Notes: generated from the letters alone by a model not told the origin. Positions 8,166 to 18,011 are shown, counted from the stretch's first letter. The stretch is DNA of 49,952 bases from Candidatus Dependentiae bacterium (GCA_013821315.1 JACDHA010000010.1:1-49952), one strand, 5' to 3'. Numbers and translations: made by a program.

Positions 8166-9320
8166 ATGGCATCGCGCAAATACTTTCTTTTATATATAAG
8201 TTTTATGTTTTTAAGTGCTCCACCACTACTCTTTGCTGGTGGCGATAGAAGTGGTAATAGTAATGGTAGTGATTCTACCAGTGTAGGCAAAACAGACTAT
8301 GAAAGAAAATTTAAAAAAGTATCTAAAAAAGATAAAAAACGTAGACATGAGCGTGATGCATTGAAGATGCAATTGCTAATGGCACAATACGCTGCGGGTA
8401 GTCAAGGAGCACCAGCTTTTTCGAGTGCAGGTAGTGGTCAGCCTGTAGTTACAAGTTCTTTTGGTAGTTTTAAAAAGGGCCTTGCTAAATCATGGAAAGG
8501 CTCAGCTTTTAACCTTGTTAGCAAAGATGATACATTTACTGAGCACATTGGTAATATAGTCGGTCAGTCTATTGATAAGGCTGCAAAGCATGCTTTAAGT
8601 AAAGTTTTTGAGAATATATTTCATGAACTTATCAGAGACTTTCCTCAGCTTATAAGTAAACCAAGAGCTTTAATAGGGGCTTATGCGTATAAAATAGCTT
8701 TTGGCTCAAATGGCCTTACTGCTGAGACTTTAGGAAGAAAATCTAAGCATATCCAGTTTTTATGTTCTCCCTATACGGTTCTTTCAGCGGGATCACTAGA
8801 TAAAAAGCGTCGTTTAGATAACATGGTTCAAGATCAAAACGATTTGTCAGTTGAAAGCAATTGGAAAGTAGCCCAAGCTAAACTCATTCGTGCGCTTGAA
8901 CATGAAGTTGCTTATCTAAGAAAAGCATTACCGTGTTATGATGAAGTATTTAGCAATTATTCACGTAGTGGCCTACGAATTAGATTAGCTCGAGCTATGC
9001 AAGCTACATCAGTTACCGATAATGGTGATATTGGATTTAACATTCAAGAAACTATTAAAGACCTATTAGAACTTATACAACAATTTAAGAGTTTTCGTTC
9101 TTTTGACGATGCTCAACAAAAACACCAGCAGACAAAGCTTTACTTACAATGGACACTTGAGTCATTTAAAGTAGTAGGTGAATTAATACAAGAGAGTTCA
9201 CCATCAGGTAAGCGTGTTGCCTTTCCTACTATAAGCTCAAGTAATTCACTCAGTTCAGGATTGAACAATGATATACTTAAAGCACTAGAAGGCCAGGGTA
9301 ACGGCTTATTTGGTGGCTAA
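8166..9320 (+). CDS. Exported protein of unknown function, first gene of the mutS-linked cluster
   Basis: This 384-residue protein has a signal peptide (residues 1-24, ending LLFA before GGD). A Gly/Ser-rich linker and a very basic stretch (FKKVSKKDKKRRHERD) come next, at about residues 49-66. A predominantly helical domain then runs from about residue 100 to 350, and the C-terminus is Ser/Gly-rich. I recognise no known family. It has an AAAGGA ribosome-binding site and starts a run of four closely spaced exported-protein genes (gaps of 43, 18 and 7 bp) that leads into mutS after 20 bp. The same spacing and direction suggest one operon and perhaps one envelope or secreted complex; that is inference. 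Confidence 0.75.
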   Translation: MASRKYFLLYISFMFLSAPPLLFAGGDRSGNSNGSDSTSVGKTDYERKFKKVSKKDKKRRHERDALKMQLLMAQYAAGSQGAPAFSSAGSGQPVVTSSFGSFKKGLAKSWKGSAFNLVSKDDTFTEHIGNIVGQSIDKAAKHALSKVFENIFHELIRDFPQLISKPRALIGAYAYKIAFGSNGLTAETLGRKSKHIQFLCSPYTVLSAGSLDKKRRLDNMVQDQNDLSVESNWKVAQAKLIRALEHEVAYLRKALPCYDEVFSNYSRSGLRIRLARAMQATSVTDNGDIGFNIQETIKDLLELIQQFKSFRSFDDAQQKHQQTKLYLQWTLESFKVVGELIQESSPSGKRVAFPTISSSNSLSSGLNNDILKALEGQGNGLFGG

Positions 9321-9363
9321 TATAAAGCTAAAAACTAGTTAAATTAATTATAGCGGAGATTAT

Positions 9364-10422
9364 ATGAATATACCTAAAACAATAATGAGCATAAGTTTAA
9401 CGTTGCTTATGCCTTTAACACAAGCGGCGGTACTTGTACCAAGTAATGCACGTATTAACAAGATACAACAAGAATTACAGGCAGAAGCGACTCTTTCAAA
9501 CAAAGTAGAAACTGGAGTTCAAATAGCTGCAACTGCTGCTGTAAGTGCTGGGTTATTTTACTGGTTATTTTTAAGAGATAGAACTAAGCCAGCAGATTAT
9601 AGAGCCGAAAATATGGCCAAGATAATACAAGCTTGTCCGGATGTTTTTCAGCAATTTGTTGATGCTGCTAATGGGGCAAATAATCAACCGGCACCTGCAG
9701 CTGTTAACCAACCCTCTCGTACTTGGACTCAGTCGTTTCTTGGCGTGCCAGGAGCAGTAAAAAGCACTATTGTAAACATGCCAAGTACTGTAAAAAATGG
9801 TGCAGCAAGCGCAGCAAAAAGCACAGCTCAGTTTGTCAAAAAAGATGTAAAGTCTTGGGCAATTCAAGGTGGCCTTTTGATGATCTATAAAATAGCTTCA
9901 GGTGGTTTATTTGATATAGCCAATAAAGCTTATCCTCAATTGGGTAGGATACTTGATATGTATAGCGCTCATGATTTGCGTTGGTATATAGAAGAAAGAA
10001 CTTCTTTTAAAATGCTTAACAAAAATATAGAAGATTATGCTCGTGAGTATGCTTTAGCACCGTCTGAAGAAAAAGCTGACGTAAGAGAGCTTTTAGAAAA
10101 TACCGTTTCGTGTCTTGTAGAAGATACAGAAAAAGCTCTTGGTTTTATGATATTTTATGTAAAACAATACTTTAAACAGGCTCCTATAAGAACTAAGGCT
10201 CTTAATACTAAAATAGTGCATATAAGAGATCGTCTTATAGAGTTGACTAGTTTATTTAATAATAAAACAGTCAGAACACAAGAAGATACTGATCGTTTAG
10301 CTGTAGAAATAGTAGAATTAAATAAACGTATTTATAGTGAAGTTGATAGCTTTCAAGTTATAACAGCACGACGTGCTTTAGTTGATCCTATCAAAATAGT
10401 TACACCTGAGTTCGATTTTTAA
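9364..10422 (+). CDS. Exported or membrane-anchored protein of unknown function
   Basis: This 352-residue protein has a signal peptide (residues 1-21, LTQA before AVL) and a second hydrophobic segment at about residues 54-71. That segment could anchor it in the membrane. An Ala/Pro/Asn-rich linker (about 95-115) precedes a helical C-terminal region. A short stretch (GGLFDIANKAYPQL) loosely resembles one in the preceding protein (FENIFHELIRDFPQL), so the two may be distant relatives; this was judged by eye only. GCGGAG lies 5 nt before the ATG. Function is unknown. Confidence 0.72.
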   Translation: MNIPKTIMSISLTLLMPLTQAAVLVPSNARINKIQQELQAEATLSNKVETGVQIAATAAVSAGLFYWLFLRDRTKPADYRAENMAKIIQACPDVFQQFVDAANGANNQPAPAAVNQPSRTWTQSFLGVPGAVKSTIVNMPSTVKNGAASAAKSTAQFVKKDVKSWAIQGGLLMIYKIASGGLFDIANKAYPQLGRILDMYSAHDLRWYIEERTSFKMLNKNIEDYAREYALAPSEEKADVRELLENTVSCLVEDTEKALGFMIFYVKQYFKQAPIRTKALNTKIVHIRDRLIELTSLFNNKTVRTQEDTDRLAVEIVELNKRIYSEVDSFQVITARRALVDPIKIVTPEFDF

Positions 10423-10440
10423 TTGACGCAAAGTAAACGT

Positions 10441-11169
10441 ATGAACTTTTTTAAACATATCATAGTTACTATAGTACTTGTAAGTGCATGGGGGTCTATT
10501 GGCCTCCATGCCGCACTTGGTTTGACTGTGCCTGAAAACTCTATTGAAAACTTTATGCAGCAACTACAAGACTATAAGCCTAATGCTCCTTGGATTAGCC
10601 ATGAACTATTGCAGCTTTCACTGAAAGATTTTGAGCGCGGGTGGTCTGAAGCAATAGATATGCTTACACGATCTGAGCGTCGATGGTTTTACTTTTGCGA
10701 TCGAGAAGTTGATTTTGATCAAGAGCGTTATTGGCAGCAGTGTGTATGGCAATGTCAGTATTATGATCGCTGGCTTAAAAAACTCTACGTTGATATTGGC
10801 TCGAGCGAGCTTATTGTCAAAACCATACAAACACGTCTACCTGCAGGAGCTTTGTCTATTTTTGAGTATTGGCAACTTACAGGTGCATTAGAAACTAACT
10901 CAAAAGCGGCTGCAGTACATAAGCTTTATATGTTTTATTTTGATTGCTTGGCACACTTTTTTTGCCAGTCAATTGATTTAGCTTCGAAGTCAAAAGATGC
11001 TTTTGGATTATATGCAAGTTGTTGGGCTGTGAGTAAGCTTTGTCTTAAAGAATTAGACACTATTATACTACAGTTTGCTGATACAAAATGGTACCCTAAG
11101 TACCAACTTATGCTCAAGCGTTATCAAGAGGTCTATGCACTTTTAGAAGAAGAATTTTTAGTAGGGTAA
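10441..11169 (+). CDS. Exported helical protein of unknown function
   Basis: This 242-residue protein has a signal peptide (residues 1-25, GLHA before ALG) followed by an all-helical, Trp/Tyr/Cys-rich domain with no recognised motif. A TTG at 10423, directly after the previous stop, would add six residues. The ATG at 10441 is preferred because it gives a compact signal peptide, although neither start has a strong ribosome-binding site. Translation is probably coupled to the upstream gene 18 bp away, and the large P-loop protein follows after 7 bp. Confidence 0.68.
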   Translation: MNFFKHIIVTIVLVSAWGSIGLHAALGLTVPENSIENFMQQLQDYKPNAPWISHELLQLSLKDFERGWSEAIDMLTRSERRWFYFCDREVDFDQERYWQQCVWQCQYYDRWLKKLYVDIGSSELIVKTIQTRLPAGALSIFEYWQLTGALETNSKAAAVHKLYMFYFDCLAHFFCQSIDLASKSKDAFGLYASCWAVSKLCLKELDTIILQFADTKWYPKYQLMLKRYQEVYALLEEEFLVG

Positions 11170-11176
11170 TAGAATA

Positions 11177-14158
11177 ATGGTAAATCTGATAAAATATAGC
11201 AGTTATTTTTGGTTAGTAGGTACTGCTTTTTATGCACTATGCGGTCCAGCGGATGCGTTTCATACAAGTTTTATTTCAAGTTACGATCTTTCAGGTAGGT
11301 ATACCCATGAGTACCATCCTTATGTGCTTAAAAAAACCAGAGATAGTTTTTTAGAGCTTGAGCACTCGCTGCGTAAGGATAATTTTTCAGTTAATGGTCG
11401 TATACTTATACTTGGCTACCAAGAAGATGCGGTAGCTCCTTATAAAACCGATTGGCAGCGTCAAGCGCTTGAAGATGAAGCTATTGCTAAAACCGCAGGT
11501 GGATTAGCTCAGCCTACCAAAAATATTTTTGGTTATCTGACAGGCTTTTTGCTTAAAGACGCTGAGTGGCTTGAGAAAAATTGGTTTAAAGATATGCAGC
11601 ATGCAATTAAACATGTCTATGCACGACCAATAGATCTTTTTAAAGATAGTGCAGTCTTTTTTCAAAAACATGCCTTAGGTAAAGATTTTCCTGCAATTAT
11701 AGAAGCGCGTGATACTGTTGAGCATGCTTTATACAGTCGCAATCTTAAAACTGTTCTTGGTGAGCTTATAAGCTTTTGGATGAGTATGTATGAGAATGCT
11801 TCAAAAACAGGCTCTCAAGAGACTATAGCCACACAAGACATGTTGTTTTCTATAGATTACGCACGAGCACTTATTGAAGGACAAGCACCTCTTAAAAAAT
11901 TATTTGTAGGTCCTGATATTACTTATCCTATAGAAATATTGTCATGCCAACAAAAAGAAGCAACAGCTCATGCGCAGCAATTTATTCATGAGTTACAAAC
12001 GGAACTTGTGCCTGTTAATAATCAAAAAACGGTCTATATATTTTGTAGTTTTGTCGATGGTGTAGGTAAAAGTACTTTGCTTAATAATATTGCCAATTGG
12101 GGGCTCCATGGTCTTCAATTTGATAAGTATGAGCGTTGTGATAATTCCTCATCTCAAGAAGCTACATTATTTGAACTTAAAGAAAATACCTATATTGCAG
12201 ATTTGCCTGCACAAATTAGCCACTATACTATAAAGCCTGATGGCTTAGTGTTTACTGATATTTCTACGGTAAAAGAGATCGATAAAACAACTCAAGCTGC
12301 TGTAATACGTTATGCTATAGATAATAAAGCACTCTTAATTGCGCAGTTTGAAGACATTAAAGAAAAAGCAAAACTGCATACTCAAGCTCTTTATGTAAGT
12401 ACTGATCATGTATATAATTATGCTGTTAATTGTCAGGTGCTTGGTGTAATAGATTCGCCATGGGTAGGTTTTATGCATGAGAATAAGTATTATTTGTTTC
12501 ATAAGCAGCACCCTCACAAAATTCGTGCATTAACAACGCTTGCAGGAGCTCATTCTTTTGGTCTTAAAGTTATAGAGCCAGAGCAGATGCTCTTTACTAA
12601 TGGTATGTCTATTCCTATGCATTATGCTACTTTTTTAGATGCGCTTAAAAGCAAGCTGCATGCTCAAGGCATTGAACAAGTAGTTTTTGTAGACTTTTTG
12701 AGTATGTATCCACGCTCGTCTCGTGAAAATATTCGAGTAAATTTTGTACTACAATACTTAAAAAAAATATTTGGCGATACGTATAATCTTGGTGAAAGCT
12801 TTTATAAGCATCGTGCCAATAGAGAGCAAGAAATTTGCCAACTGTTATTACAAAATTTTGATAAAGCGTTACATACTATTGTACTTGAAACAGCCCTGCG
12901 CTGGGCTATGTACACGCTTATGGAAGAAAAATCAGTAAGCTACGTTACCACCCTTAAGGCCCAGGATCTTGAAGATGTTTTAGGCAACGAAGTAGCAAGG
13001 CTGCTTAAAGAGCAGCATAATGAACTGACAGCTCTTGCACGTAATCGTTTAGAGCCAGAACGCGCTCTTTATTATCAAACGTATGCACTTGATATTACCT
13101 ATGAGACTGTTGTGCGGTTTTCTTTTGAGCCGTTACAGGCTTTTAGCGACGTTGTGAGCCAGCTTTTTAGTAAGCACTTGCAAAACGAGTATTATACTAA
13201 CTTATGGGCTGGCATGGAGGGCAATTTGCCAAAACAGCATTATAACTTAAGAAAACCGATTGAGCTTGATACTCAAATAGAAGCGTCAGTGCTCTATGCA
13301 TTTGATAAAGACAATCGTAACCAGGATGAGCTGCAAAAATTTGTACGAGCTCTTAAAGCACAATGGTACGCGATGCTAAGTAATATGCTGTCTATTGGTC
13401 TAAATTCTGACGGTGACTATGAAGTTAAAAAAGTTGAAACAGCAGTACCACCTCTACTACTTAAGTCTGACGGCACTCGATGCTCTTTGGTACAAAAAGT
13501 TTTACCCTTACTTGATACACGTGAGCACAAAATTGAGCCTCCGCTTAAATTTCATTTGATTGATGGACCGGGAGTAAAGCGCCCTTGGGGAGTGCTTGAT
13601 AAACAACCTTATTGTATGGACTGGGATATACCAGGAGCATTCTTTTGGATCTACGCGTATGGCTATACGCCTGGTAATCAAAAGTCTAAAAATATAGTTA
13701 CACAGCTTGTAGATAAGTATCGTCAAGAGTGTGTTGTTAAGTATAAGCAATCAACGTGGGGTATGCCTACAACAGTCTTATTAAATCAAATCAATGCAGG
13801 TAATTTGTGGAGTAAAATAGAGCAAGAGAGTGCTGCTATAGCTCAAGCTCAAACTAAAGATAAAAATACTAAAAACACTAAAAATACTATGCGAGTTATT
13901 GCTGCTGAAGATCCTCAAATTCCCGTATTGCAATTATGGACTCGTATGATAGCTACGCTTGATATGATACTGAAAGATATGGATCGTCGTACCATAGTCC
14001 TTGTACGTAAGGGCAGTAAAGAAGACTTTGCAGCAGCATTGCAGCTTACTGAAAAAATTACTTTGCCTCTCTATTTTGGCATTAAAGTAGCTACGCCTTT
14101 ATTTGAAGATTATGCAACTGTAGATCCAGTAATACCATGGCAAATAATCAATAAATAA
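11177..14158 (+). CDS. Large exported protein with a thymidylate-kinase-like P-loop motif
   Basis: This 993-residue protein has a signal peptide (about residues 1-28, PADA before FHT). A stretch reading FVDGVGKST (residues 292-300) matches the DGxGKST form of the Walker A loop seen in thymidylate and deoxynucleoside kinases, except that the first glycine is Phe292. A possible Walker B strand (VVFVDF, with Asp506) lies 200 residues later. The rest is long, helical and not recognised; the region around IDGPGVKRPWG near residue 798 is glycine-rich. Walker ATPases are normally cytoplasmic, so an exported one is odd: either the motif is non-functional or the protein reaches an ATP-containing compartment such as host cytoplasm. 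It is the last gene before mutS (20 bp). Confidence 0.75.
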   Translation: MVNLIKYSSYFWLVGTAFYALCGPADAFHTSFISSYDLSGRYTHEYHPYVLKKTRDSFLELEHSLRKDNFSVNGRILILGYQEDAVAPYKTDWQRQALEDEAIAKTAGGLAQPTKNIFGYLTGFLLKDAEWLEKNWFKDMQHAIKHVYARPIDLFKDSAVFFQKHALGKDFPAIIEARDTVEHALYSRNLKTVLGELISFWMSMYENASKTGSQETIATQDMLFSIDYARALIEGQAPLKKLFVGPDITYPIEILSCQQKEATAHAQQFIHELQTELVPVNNQKTVYIFCSFVDGVGKSTLLNNIANWGLHGLQFDKYERCDNSSSQEATLFELKENTYIADLPAQISHYTIKPDGLVFTDISTVKEIDKTTQAAVIRYAIDNKALLIAQFEDIKEKAKLHTQALYVSTDHVYNYAVNCQVLGVIDSPWVGFMHENKYYLFHKQHPHKIRALTTLAGAHSFGLKVIEPEQMLFTNGMSIPMHYATFLDALKSKLHAQGIEQVVFVDFLSMYPRSSRENIRVNFVLQYLKKIFGDTYNLGESFYKHRANREQEICQLLLQNFDKALHTIVLETALRWAMYTLMEEKSVSYVTTLKAQDLEDVLGNEVARLLKEQHNELTALARNRLEPERALYYQTYALDITYETVVRFSFEPLQAFSDVVSQLFSKHLQNEYYTNLWAGMEGNLPKQHYNLRKPIELDTQIEASVLYAFDKDNRNQDELQKFVRALKAQWYAMLSNMLSIGLNSDGDYEVKKVETAVPPLLLKSDGTRCSLVQKVLPLLDTREHKIEPPLKFHLIDGPGVKRPWGVLDKQPYCMDWDIPGAFFWIYAYGYTPGNQKSKNIVTQLVDKYRQECVVKYKQSTWGMPTTVLLNQINAGNLWSKIEQESAAIAQAQTKDKNTKNTKNTMRVIAAEDPQIPVLQLWTRMIATLDMILKDMDRRTIVLVRKGSKEDFAAALQLTEKITLPLYFGIKVATPLFEDYATVDPVIPWQIINK

Positions 14159-14178
14159 CACGTGAGCTTAAAAAACCA

Positions 14179-16812
14179 ATGCTAACTCCTTTAATGCGCC
14201 AATATTACGATATAAAAAATAGATACCCTGATACGTTGCTTTTATTTCAGGTTGGTGACTTTTACGAACTGTTCTTTGAAGATGCCCAACGTGCAGCTTC
14301 TGTGTTAGGTATAACGCTCACTCAACGCGGCACAACGTCTACTGGTGAGCCTATACCCCTTTGTGGTGTTCCTTTACACGTACTTGATACCTATTTAGCT
14401 AAATTAGTAAAAGCAGGCTTTAAAGTAGCTATTTGTGATCAACTTGAGGCTGCCAAGCCAGGTGTTAAAACTATAGAGCGTGGAGTAACACAAGTGCTTA
14501 CGCCGGGAACGCTTACTGATAGCCGGCTACTTGACGATAAATCTGCTTCGTATTTATGTGTTATATTTTCAACGCAGGAAGCTTTAGCAGTTATTTTTGC
14601 AGAATTACTTACTGGTCAATTATTTATCACCCAATGTGAACCACAAGCATTTAAACTTTTAGAAACAGAGTTAAGTCGCTTTTTACCAGATGAAATAGTA
14701 ATTCCTGATAATAAGTTTGGCAAAGCTTTAGCAGCCAAACTACAACAGCTTAGCTATACGGTAACGTTAGAGCAATCTGTTTTACATGCTCAAGAAGTAA
14801 CAGATGCTTTAAATCAGTGGCTAGCTCAACAAGCATCACAGGTATCTGATACAGTAAGATCTGCTTTTGCGGTACTCTACACCTATTTAAAACGTAATAA
14901 CGAACGGGCTTTAAGTAATTTAAAACAATTTTCTTTTTATAATCCTGATGATTTTCTACTACTTGATAGTGCAACACAACGAAATTTAGAACTTGTTAAA
15001 AACACCCAAGATGGTACCGCGTCAAGTACCTTATTTAGTGTTCTTGATAAAGCAGTAACCGCCATGGGATCGCGTACATTAAAAAAATGGCTTTTGCGTC
15101 CCTTGATTAAACAAGAGCTCATTGAGCAACGGTTAGATGCAGTTTCTTTTTTAGTAGCTGATTTAGGGACACGTGACCATCTACGTGCTTTGCTTAAACA
15201 GCTTGGTGATATTGAGCGAATTGTGGGTCGTATAGCACTGCGTAGAGCACAACTTCAAGATTATGTTTGCTTGTTACGTGCGCTAGAGGTGGTGCCACAC
15301 ATTGCTCATAGTTTAAGCCAGTTTGATGAGCATACGTTACTACATTCTATCAAAACTAAAATAGCGGATTTTAGCCCTCTTTACTCATTGATTGTGCAAG
15401 CACTTAACGACGATAGCACAACCGATTGGTCTATAAAATCTGGTTTTAATAGCGAGCTTGATCGTTTGCGTACGCTTATGCAACAAGGTACTCAAGCTGT
15501 AGTAGCTCTTGAACGTAAAGAGCAAGAAAGTACGGGTATTAATTCACTTAAAATTAGATTTAATGGTGCTCATGGTTACGGTATAGAAATTACTAAAGCT
15601 AATGCACATTTAGCTCCTGCCCATTATGTACGCATTCAAACACTGGTCAATCGTGAACGGTATACCACTCAAGAGCTTAAAGATTTAGAATATGATCTTT
15701 CTCGTGCGCGCACTGATAGCGCTCAGGTTGAAAAAGAGTTATTTGAAGATATAAAAAAACAAGTAGAAGTGTATTTGAGCTCACTTAAAAAACTAGCGTA
15801 TGCTTTATCTTATTTAGATGCATTAAGTGGTTTGGCTGAGATTGCGTATAGCAACAATTATACTCGTCCTGTTTTTAATACAGAACGTGTTTTTACTATC
15901 GTTGCTGGTCGTCATCCTGTTATAGAAGCGCGTTTGCAGACTAAGTTTATACCTAATAATACAGAATTTAGTGATGCTGCTTCTTTGTGGATTATTACTG
16001 GTCCTAATATGGGCGGTAAATCTACGTACTTGCGTCAAGTAGCACTTATTTCTATAATGGCACAAATGGGGAGCTTTGTTCCCGCTGCACAAGCACATAT
16101 AAGTATAGTAGATCGCATATTTACTCGTATTGGCGCAGCAGATAATGTCGCTGAAGGTAAAAGTACTTTTTTAGTTGAAATGGAAGAAACTGCAGCTATT
16201 TGTAATCAAGCTACTCCACGCAGTTTAGTTATCCTAGATGAGGTCGGTCGTGGTACAAGTACTTTTGATGGTCTTGCTATTGCTCAAGCAGTTGTTGAAT
16301 ATATTTATACGCACGTACAAGCGCGTTGTTTATTTGCTACCCATTATCATGAACTTACTGTATTAGCGCAACAGTATCCAGGTATAGTATTGTATTACGC
16401 TGCGAGCACAAAGGCATCTGAAGGCATAGTATTGCTCCATAAGATTATCCCAGGCGTTGCTGATGGAAGCTTTGGCCTTGAAGTTGCTAAACTAGCACAA
16501 CTGCCTGAATTAGTGCTTACACGTGCTCGTGTTATTGCTCAAGAGTTACTGGTGCGCGAACAACAACTTGCTGCATCAACTGGTAGTAATATAACAATTA
16601 AAGCACCTGCAGTTAATCAGCTTGTTGCACTTGAATCTCGATGTGCTGAACTTGAACAACGCAAGCGCGAGCTTGAATTGTATAGAGAGCAGCACGATAC
16701 ATCGCGCAAACAAGAGCATACAGTTATTCAAGAGTTGAGCAAACTTGATTGTGATAACTTAACACCACGACAAGCACTAGACATTTTATGCCGACTTAAA
16801 GAACTAGTTTAA
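14179..16812 (+). CDS. mutS: MutS, DNA mismatch recognition protein
   Basis: This 877-residue MutS recognises mismatches and small loops and starts mismatch repair. The mismatch-binding Phe-x-Glu motif is FYE at residues 28-30. The Walker A is GPNMGGKST (from residue 608), and the Walker B and following signature (VILDEVGRGTSTFDG) are intact. A conserved THYHEL segment is also present. The length and all core/clamp regions fit MutS1 rather than MutS2, as there is no Smr domain. It follows the exported P-loop gene by 20 bp and may be transcribed with that cluster, an unexpected arrangement for a repair gene. No mutL is in the window. Confidence 0.97.
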   Translation: MLTPLMRQYYDIKNRYPDTLLLFQVGDFYELFFEDAQRAASVLGITLTQRGTTSTGEPIPLCGVPLHVLDTYLAKLVKAGFKVAICDQLEAAKPGVKTIERGVTQVLTPGTLTDSRLLDDKSASYLCVIFSTQEALAVIFAELLTGQLFITQCEPQAFKLLETELSRFLPDEIVIPDNKFGKALAAKLQQLSYTVTLEQSVLHAQEVTDALNQWLAQQASQVSDTVRSAFAVLYTYLKRNNERALSNLKQFSFYNPDDFLLLDSATQRNLELVKNTQDGTASSTLFSVLDKAVTAMGSRTLKKWLLRPLIKQELIEQRLDAVSFLVADLGTRDHLRALLKQLGDIERIVGRIALRRAQLQDYVCLLRALEVVPHIAHSLSQFDEHTLLHSIKTKIADFSPLYSLIVQALNDDSTTDWSIKSGFNSELDRLRTLMQQGTQAVVALERKEQESTGINSLKIRFNGAHGYGIEITKANAHLAPAHYVRIQTLVNRERYTTQELKDLEYDLSRARTDSAQVEKELFEDIKKQVEVYLSSLKKLAYALSYLDALSGLAEIAYSNNYTRPVFNTERVFTIVAGRHPVIEARLQTKFIPNNTEFSDAASLWIITGPNMGGKSTYLRQVALISIMAQMGSFVPAAQAHISIVDRIFTRIGAADNVAEGKSTFLVEMEETAAICNQATPRSLVILDEVGRGTSTFDGLAIAQAVVEYIYTHVQARCLFATHYHELTVLAQQYPGIVLYYAASTKASEGIVLLHKIIPGVADGSFGLEVAKLAQLPELVLTRARVIAQELLVREQQLAASTGSNITIKAPAVNQLVALESRCAELEQRKRELELYREQHDTSRKQEHTVIQELSKLDCDNLTPRQALDILCRLKELV

Positions 16813-16895
16813 TAGCAATTAGTTTAGTCTTGAGTTTAAATCTTTATTTAGGTAGTATAGTAGTACCTAATAATCAATTAAGCTATTGAGAAGTC

Positions 16896-17180
16896 GTGAT
16901 TAAAGAAAAAGAAATTATAATTAAATTATTAAGTGCTTTATTTCCGAAGGCCAAGATATATTTGTTTGGATCTCGGGCAAGAGGTACTTATAAGCTTACT
17001 TCAGATATAGATATTGCTCTAGATATAGGTGAGCCAATTTCTGGCCTTGACTTAGTAAAAGCTCGTAACATTATAGATGCATTAAATATTCCTCAAAAAG
17101 TTGATCTTGTAGATTTTAACTCAGTGCCTCAAGCTTTAAAAGATAACATTCTTAAAGAGGGAGTGGTGTGGAAAATTTAA
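16896..17180 (+). CDS. MNT-type nucleotidyltransferase (antitoxin of HEPN/MNT pair)
   Basis: This 94-residue minimal nucleotidyltransferase has an intact catalytic signature: G25-S26, ten residues, then D37-x-D39, with a likely third acidic residue at D70. It starts with GTG. Family knowledge: in type VII HEPN/MNT modules the MNT protein AMPylates or otherwise neutralises the HEPN RNase. The partner gene overlaps its 3' end by 13 bp, which supports that role. Promoter-like TAGTATAGT elements lie about 40 bp upstream. Confidence 0.87.
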   Translation: MIKEKEIIIKLLSALFPKAKIYLFGSRARGTYKLTSDIDIALDIGEPISGLDLVKARNIIDALNIPQKVDLVDFNSVPQALKDNILKEGVVWKI

Positions 17181-17590
17181 AACTTCATTATGTAGAAGTG
17201 TTAAATGCTTACAAAAGGCTTGAACATATTATTGTTAAATTACATAATGCTCGTCTAAAAGTTTGTCCTGATGAAGATGATATTTTAGCTTATAGAGATT
17301 CTGTTATTAAGCGATTTGAATTTAGTTATGATTTAACATGGAAATTATTAAAGGCTTATCTAGAAACCAATTATTCTGTCTTAGTTGCTTCGCCTAAAAA
17401 AGTGTTTAGAGAATGTTTTGATCAAAATTTTATCACCGAAGAAGAAGCTCGTCAATTTCTTAATATGGCCGATGATCGTAATTTAACTACTCATACCTAT
17501 AGTGAAGATATGGCTGAACAAATAAGTATTCGTATAGTTGTATATTATGAAGTTATGAGAGCAGTGCTTGAAAGGTTATATAAAGCATAA
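17168..17590 (+). CDS. HEPN-domain protein of the HI0074 family (putative toxin)
   Basis: This 140-residue helical protein matches the HI0074 'nucleotidyltransferase substrate-binding' family. Landmarks are FEFSYDLTWKLLK near residue 50, SPKKVFRECF near residue 75, and the HEPN active-site motif R-x4-H (R104-N-L-T-T-H109). HEPN proteins of this type are RNases held in check by the adjacent MNT enzyme. The GTG start at 17168 is supported by a GAGGG element about 6 nt upstream and overlaps the MNT gene, so translation is probably coupled. All active-site residues are present, so the module appears functional. Confidence 0.88.
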   Translation: MENLKLHYVEVLNAYKRLEHIIVKLHNARLKVCPDEDDILAYRDSVIKRFEFSYDLTWKLLKAYLETNYSVLVASPKKVFRECFDQNFITEEEARQFLNMADDRNLTTHTYSEDMAEQISIRIVVYYEVMRAVLERLYKA

Positions 17591-17621
17591 TAAAGCAGTT
17601 TAGCCTTTTAAATGAGCTCCT

Positions 17622-17921
17622 TTAGGATTTGCCATAAATTAGTTTTCCTTCATGTTTTACTTTATAACAGAACCTTGTTTCATCTTGTGAAAATGTATCC
17701 CATTCTTTTTTGTTATATACCAAAATGTCTTTTGATAGATATAAACCAATGAGAGCTTTATGACCATCTACGAGCACTTGATGACGCGTTTTGTTATAGT
17801 CGTCAATTACAACAAGATCTGGATTGCCCCATGCATAGGAGCCAAAGATATATAAAGCTAAAGGATTATAAGTTTTTATGAGTCGTTGCTTAACTTCTTC
17901 AATAATATGAGAATCAATCAT
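17622..17921 (-). CDS. Nucleotidyltransferase-like protein lacking its catalytic DxD motif
   Basis: This 99-residue protein matches the small nucleotidyltransferase family that begins MID-x-II-x-EV...NPL-x-LYIFGSYAWG. In intact members the GS (here G27-S28) is followed by about a dozen residues ending in SD-x-D. Here the sequence runs GSYAWGNPDLVVIDD, so roughly seven residues including the catalytic Ser-Asp-x-Asp are missing in frame, while the C-terminal part (DILVYNKKEW...CYKVKHEGKLIYG) is preserved. It is therefore likely inactive or repurposed. It is convergent with the HEPN/MNT pair, 31 bp away, and no HEPN partner is seen for it. A TATACT element lies upstream on the minus strand. Confidence 0.75.
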   Translation of the reverse strand: MIDSHIIEEVKQRLIKTYNPLALYIFGSYAWGNPDLVVIDDYNKTRHQVLVDGHKALIGLYLSKDILVYNKKEWDTFSQDETRFCYKVKHEGKLIYGKS

Positions 17922-18011
17922 ATATCTTCTTATAGTATTTAACTACTAGTATAGCATAAATATTAATGCTAAAAACAGGTTTTTATTTAAAATATTCCAA
18001 CAATTGCACTA

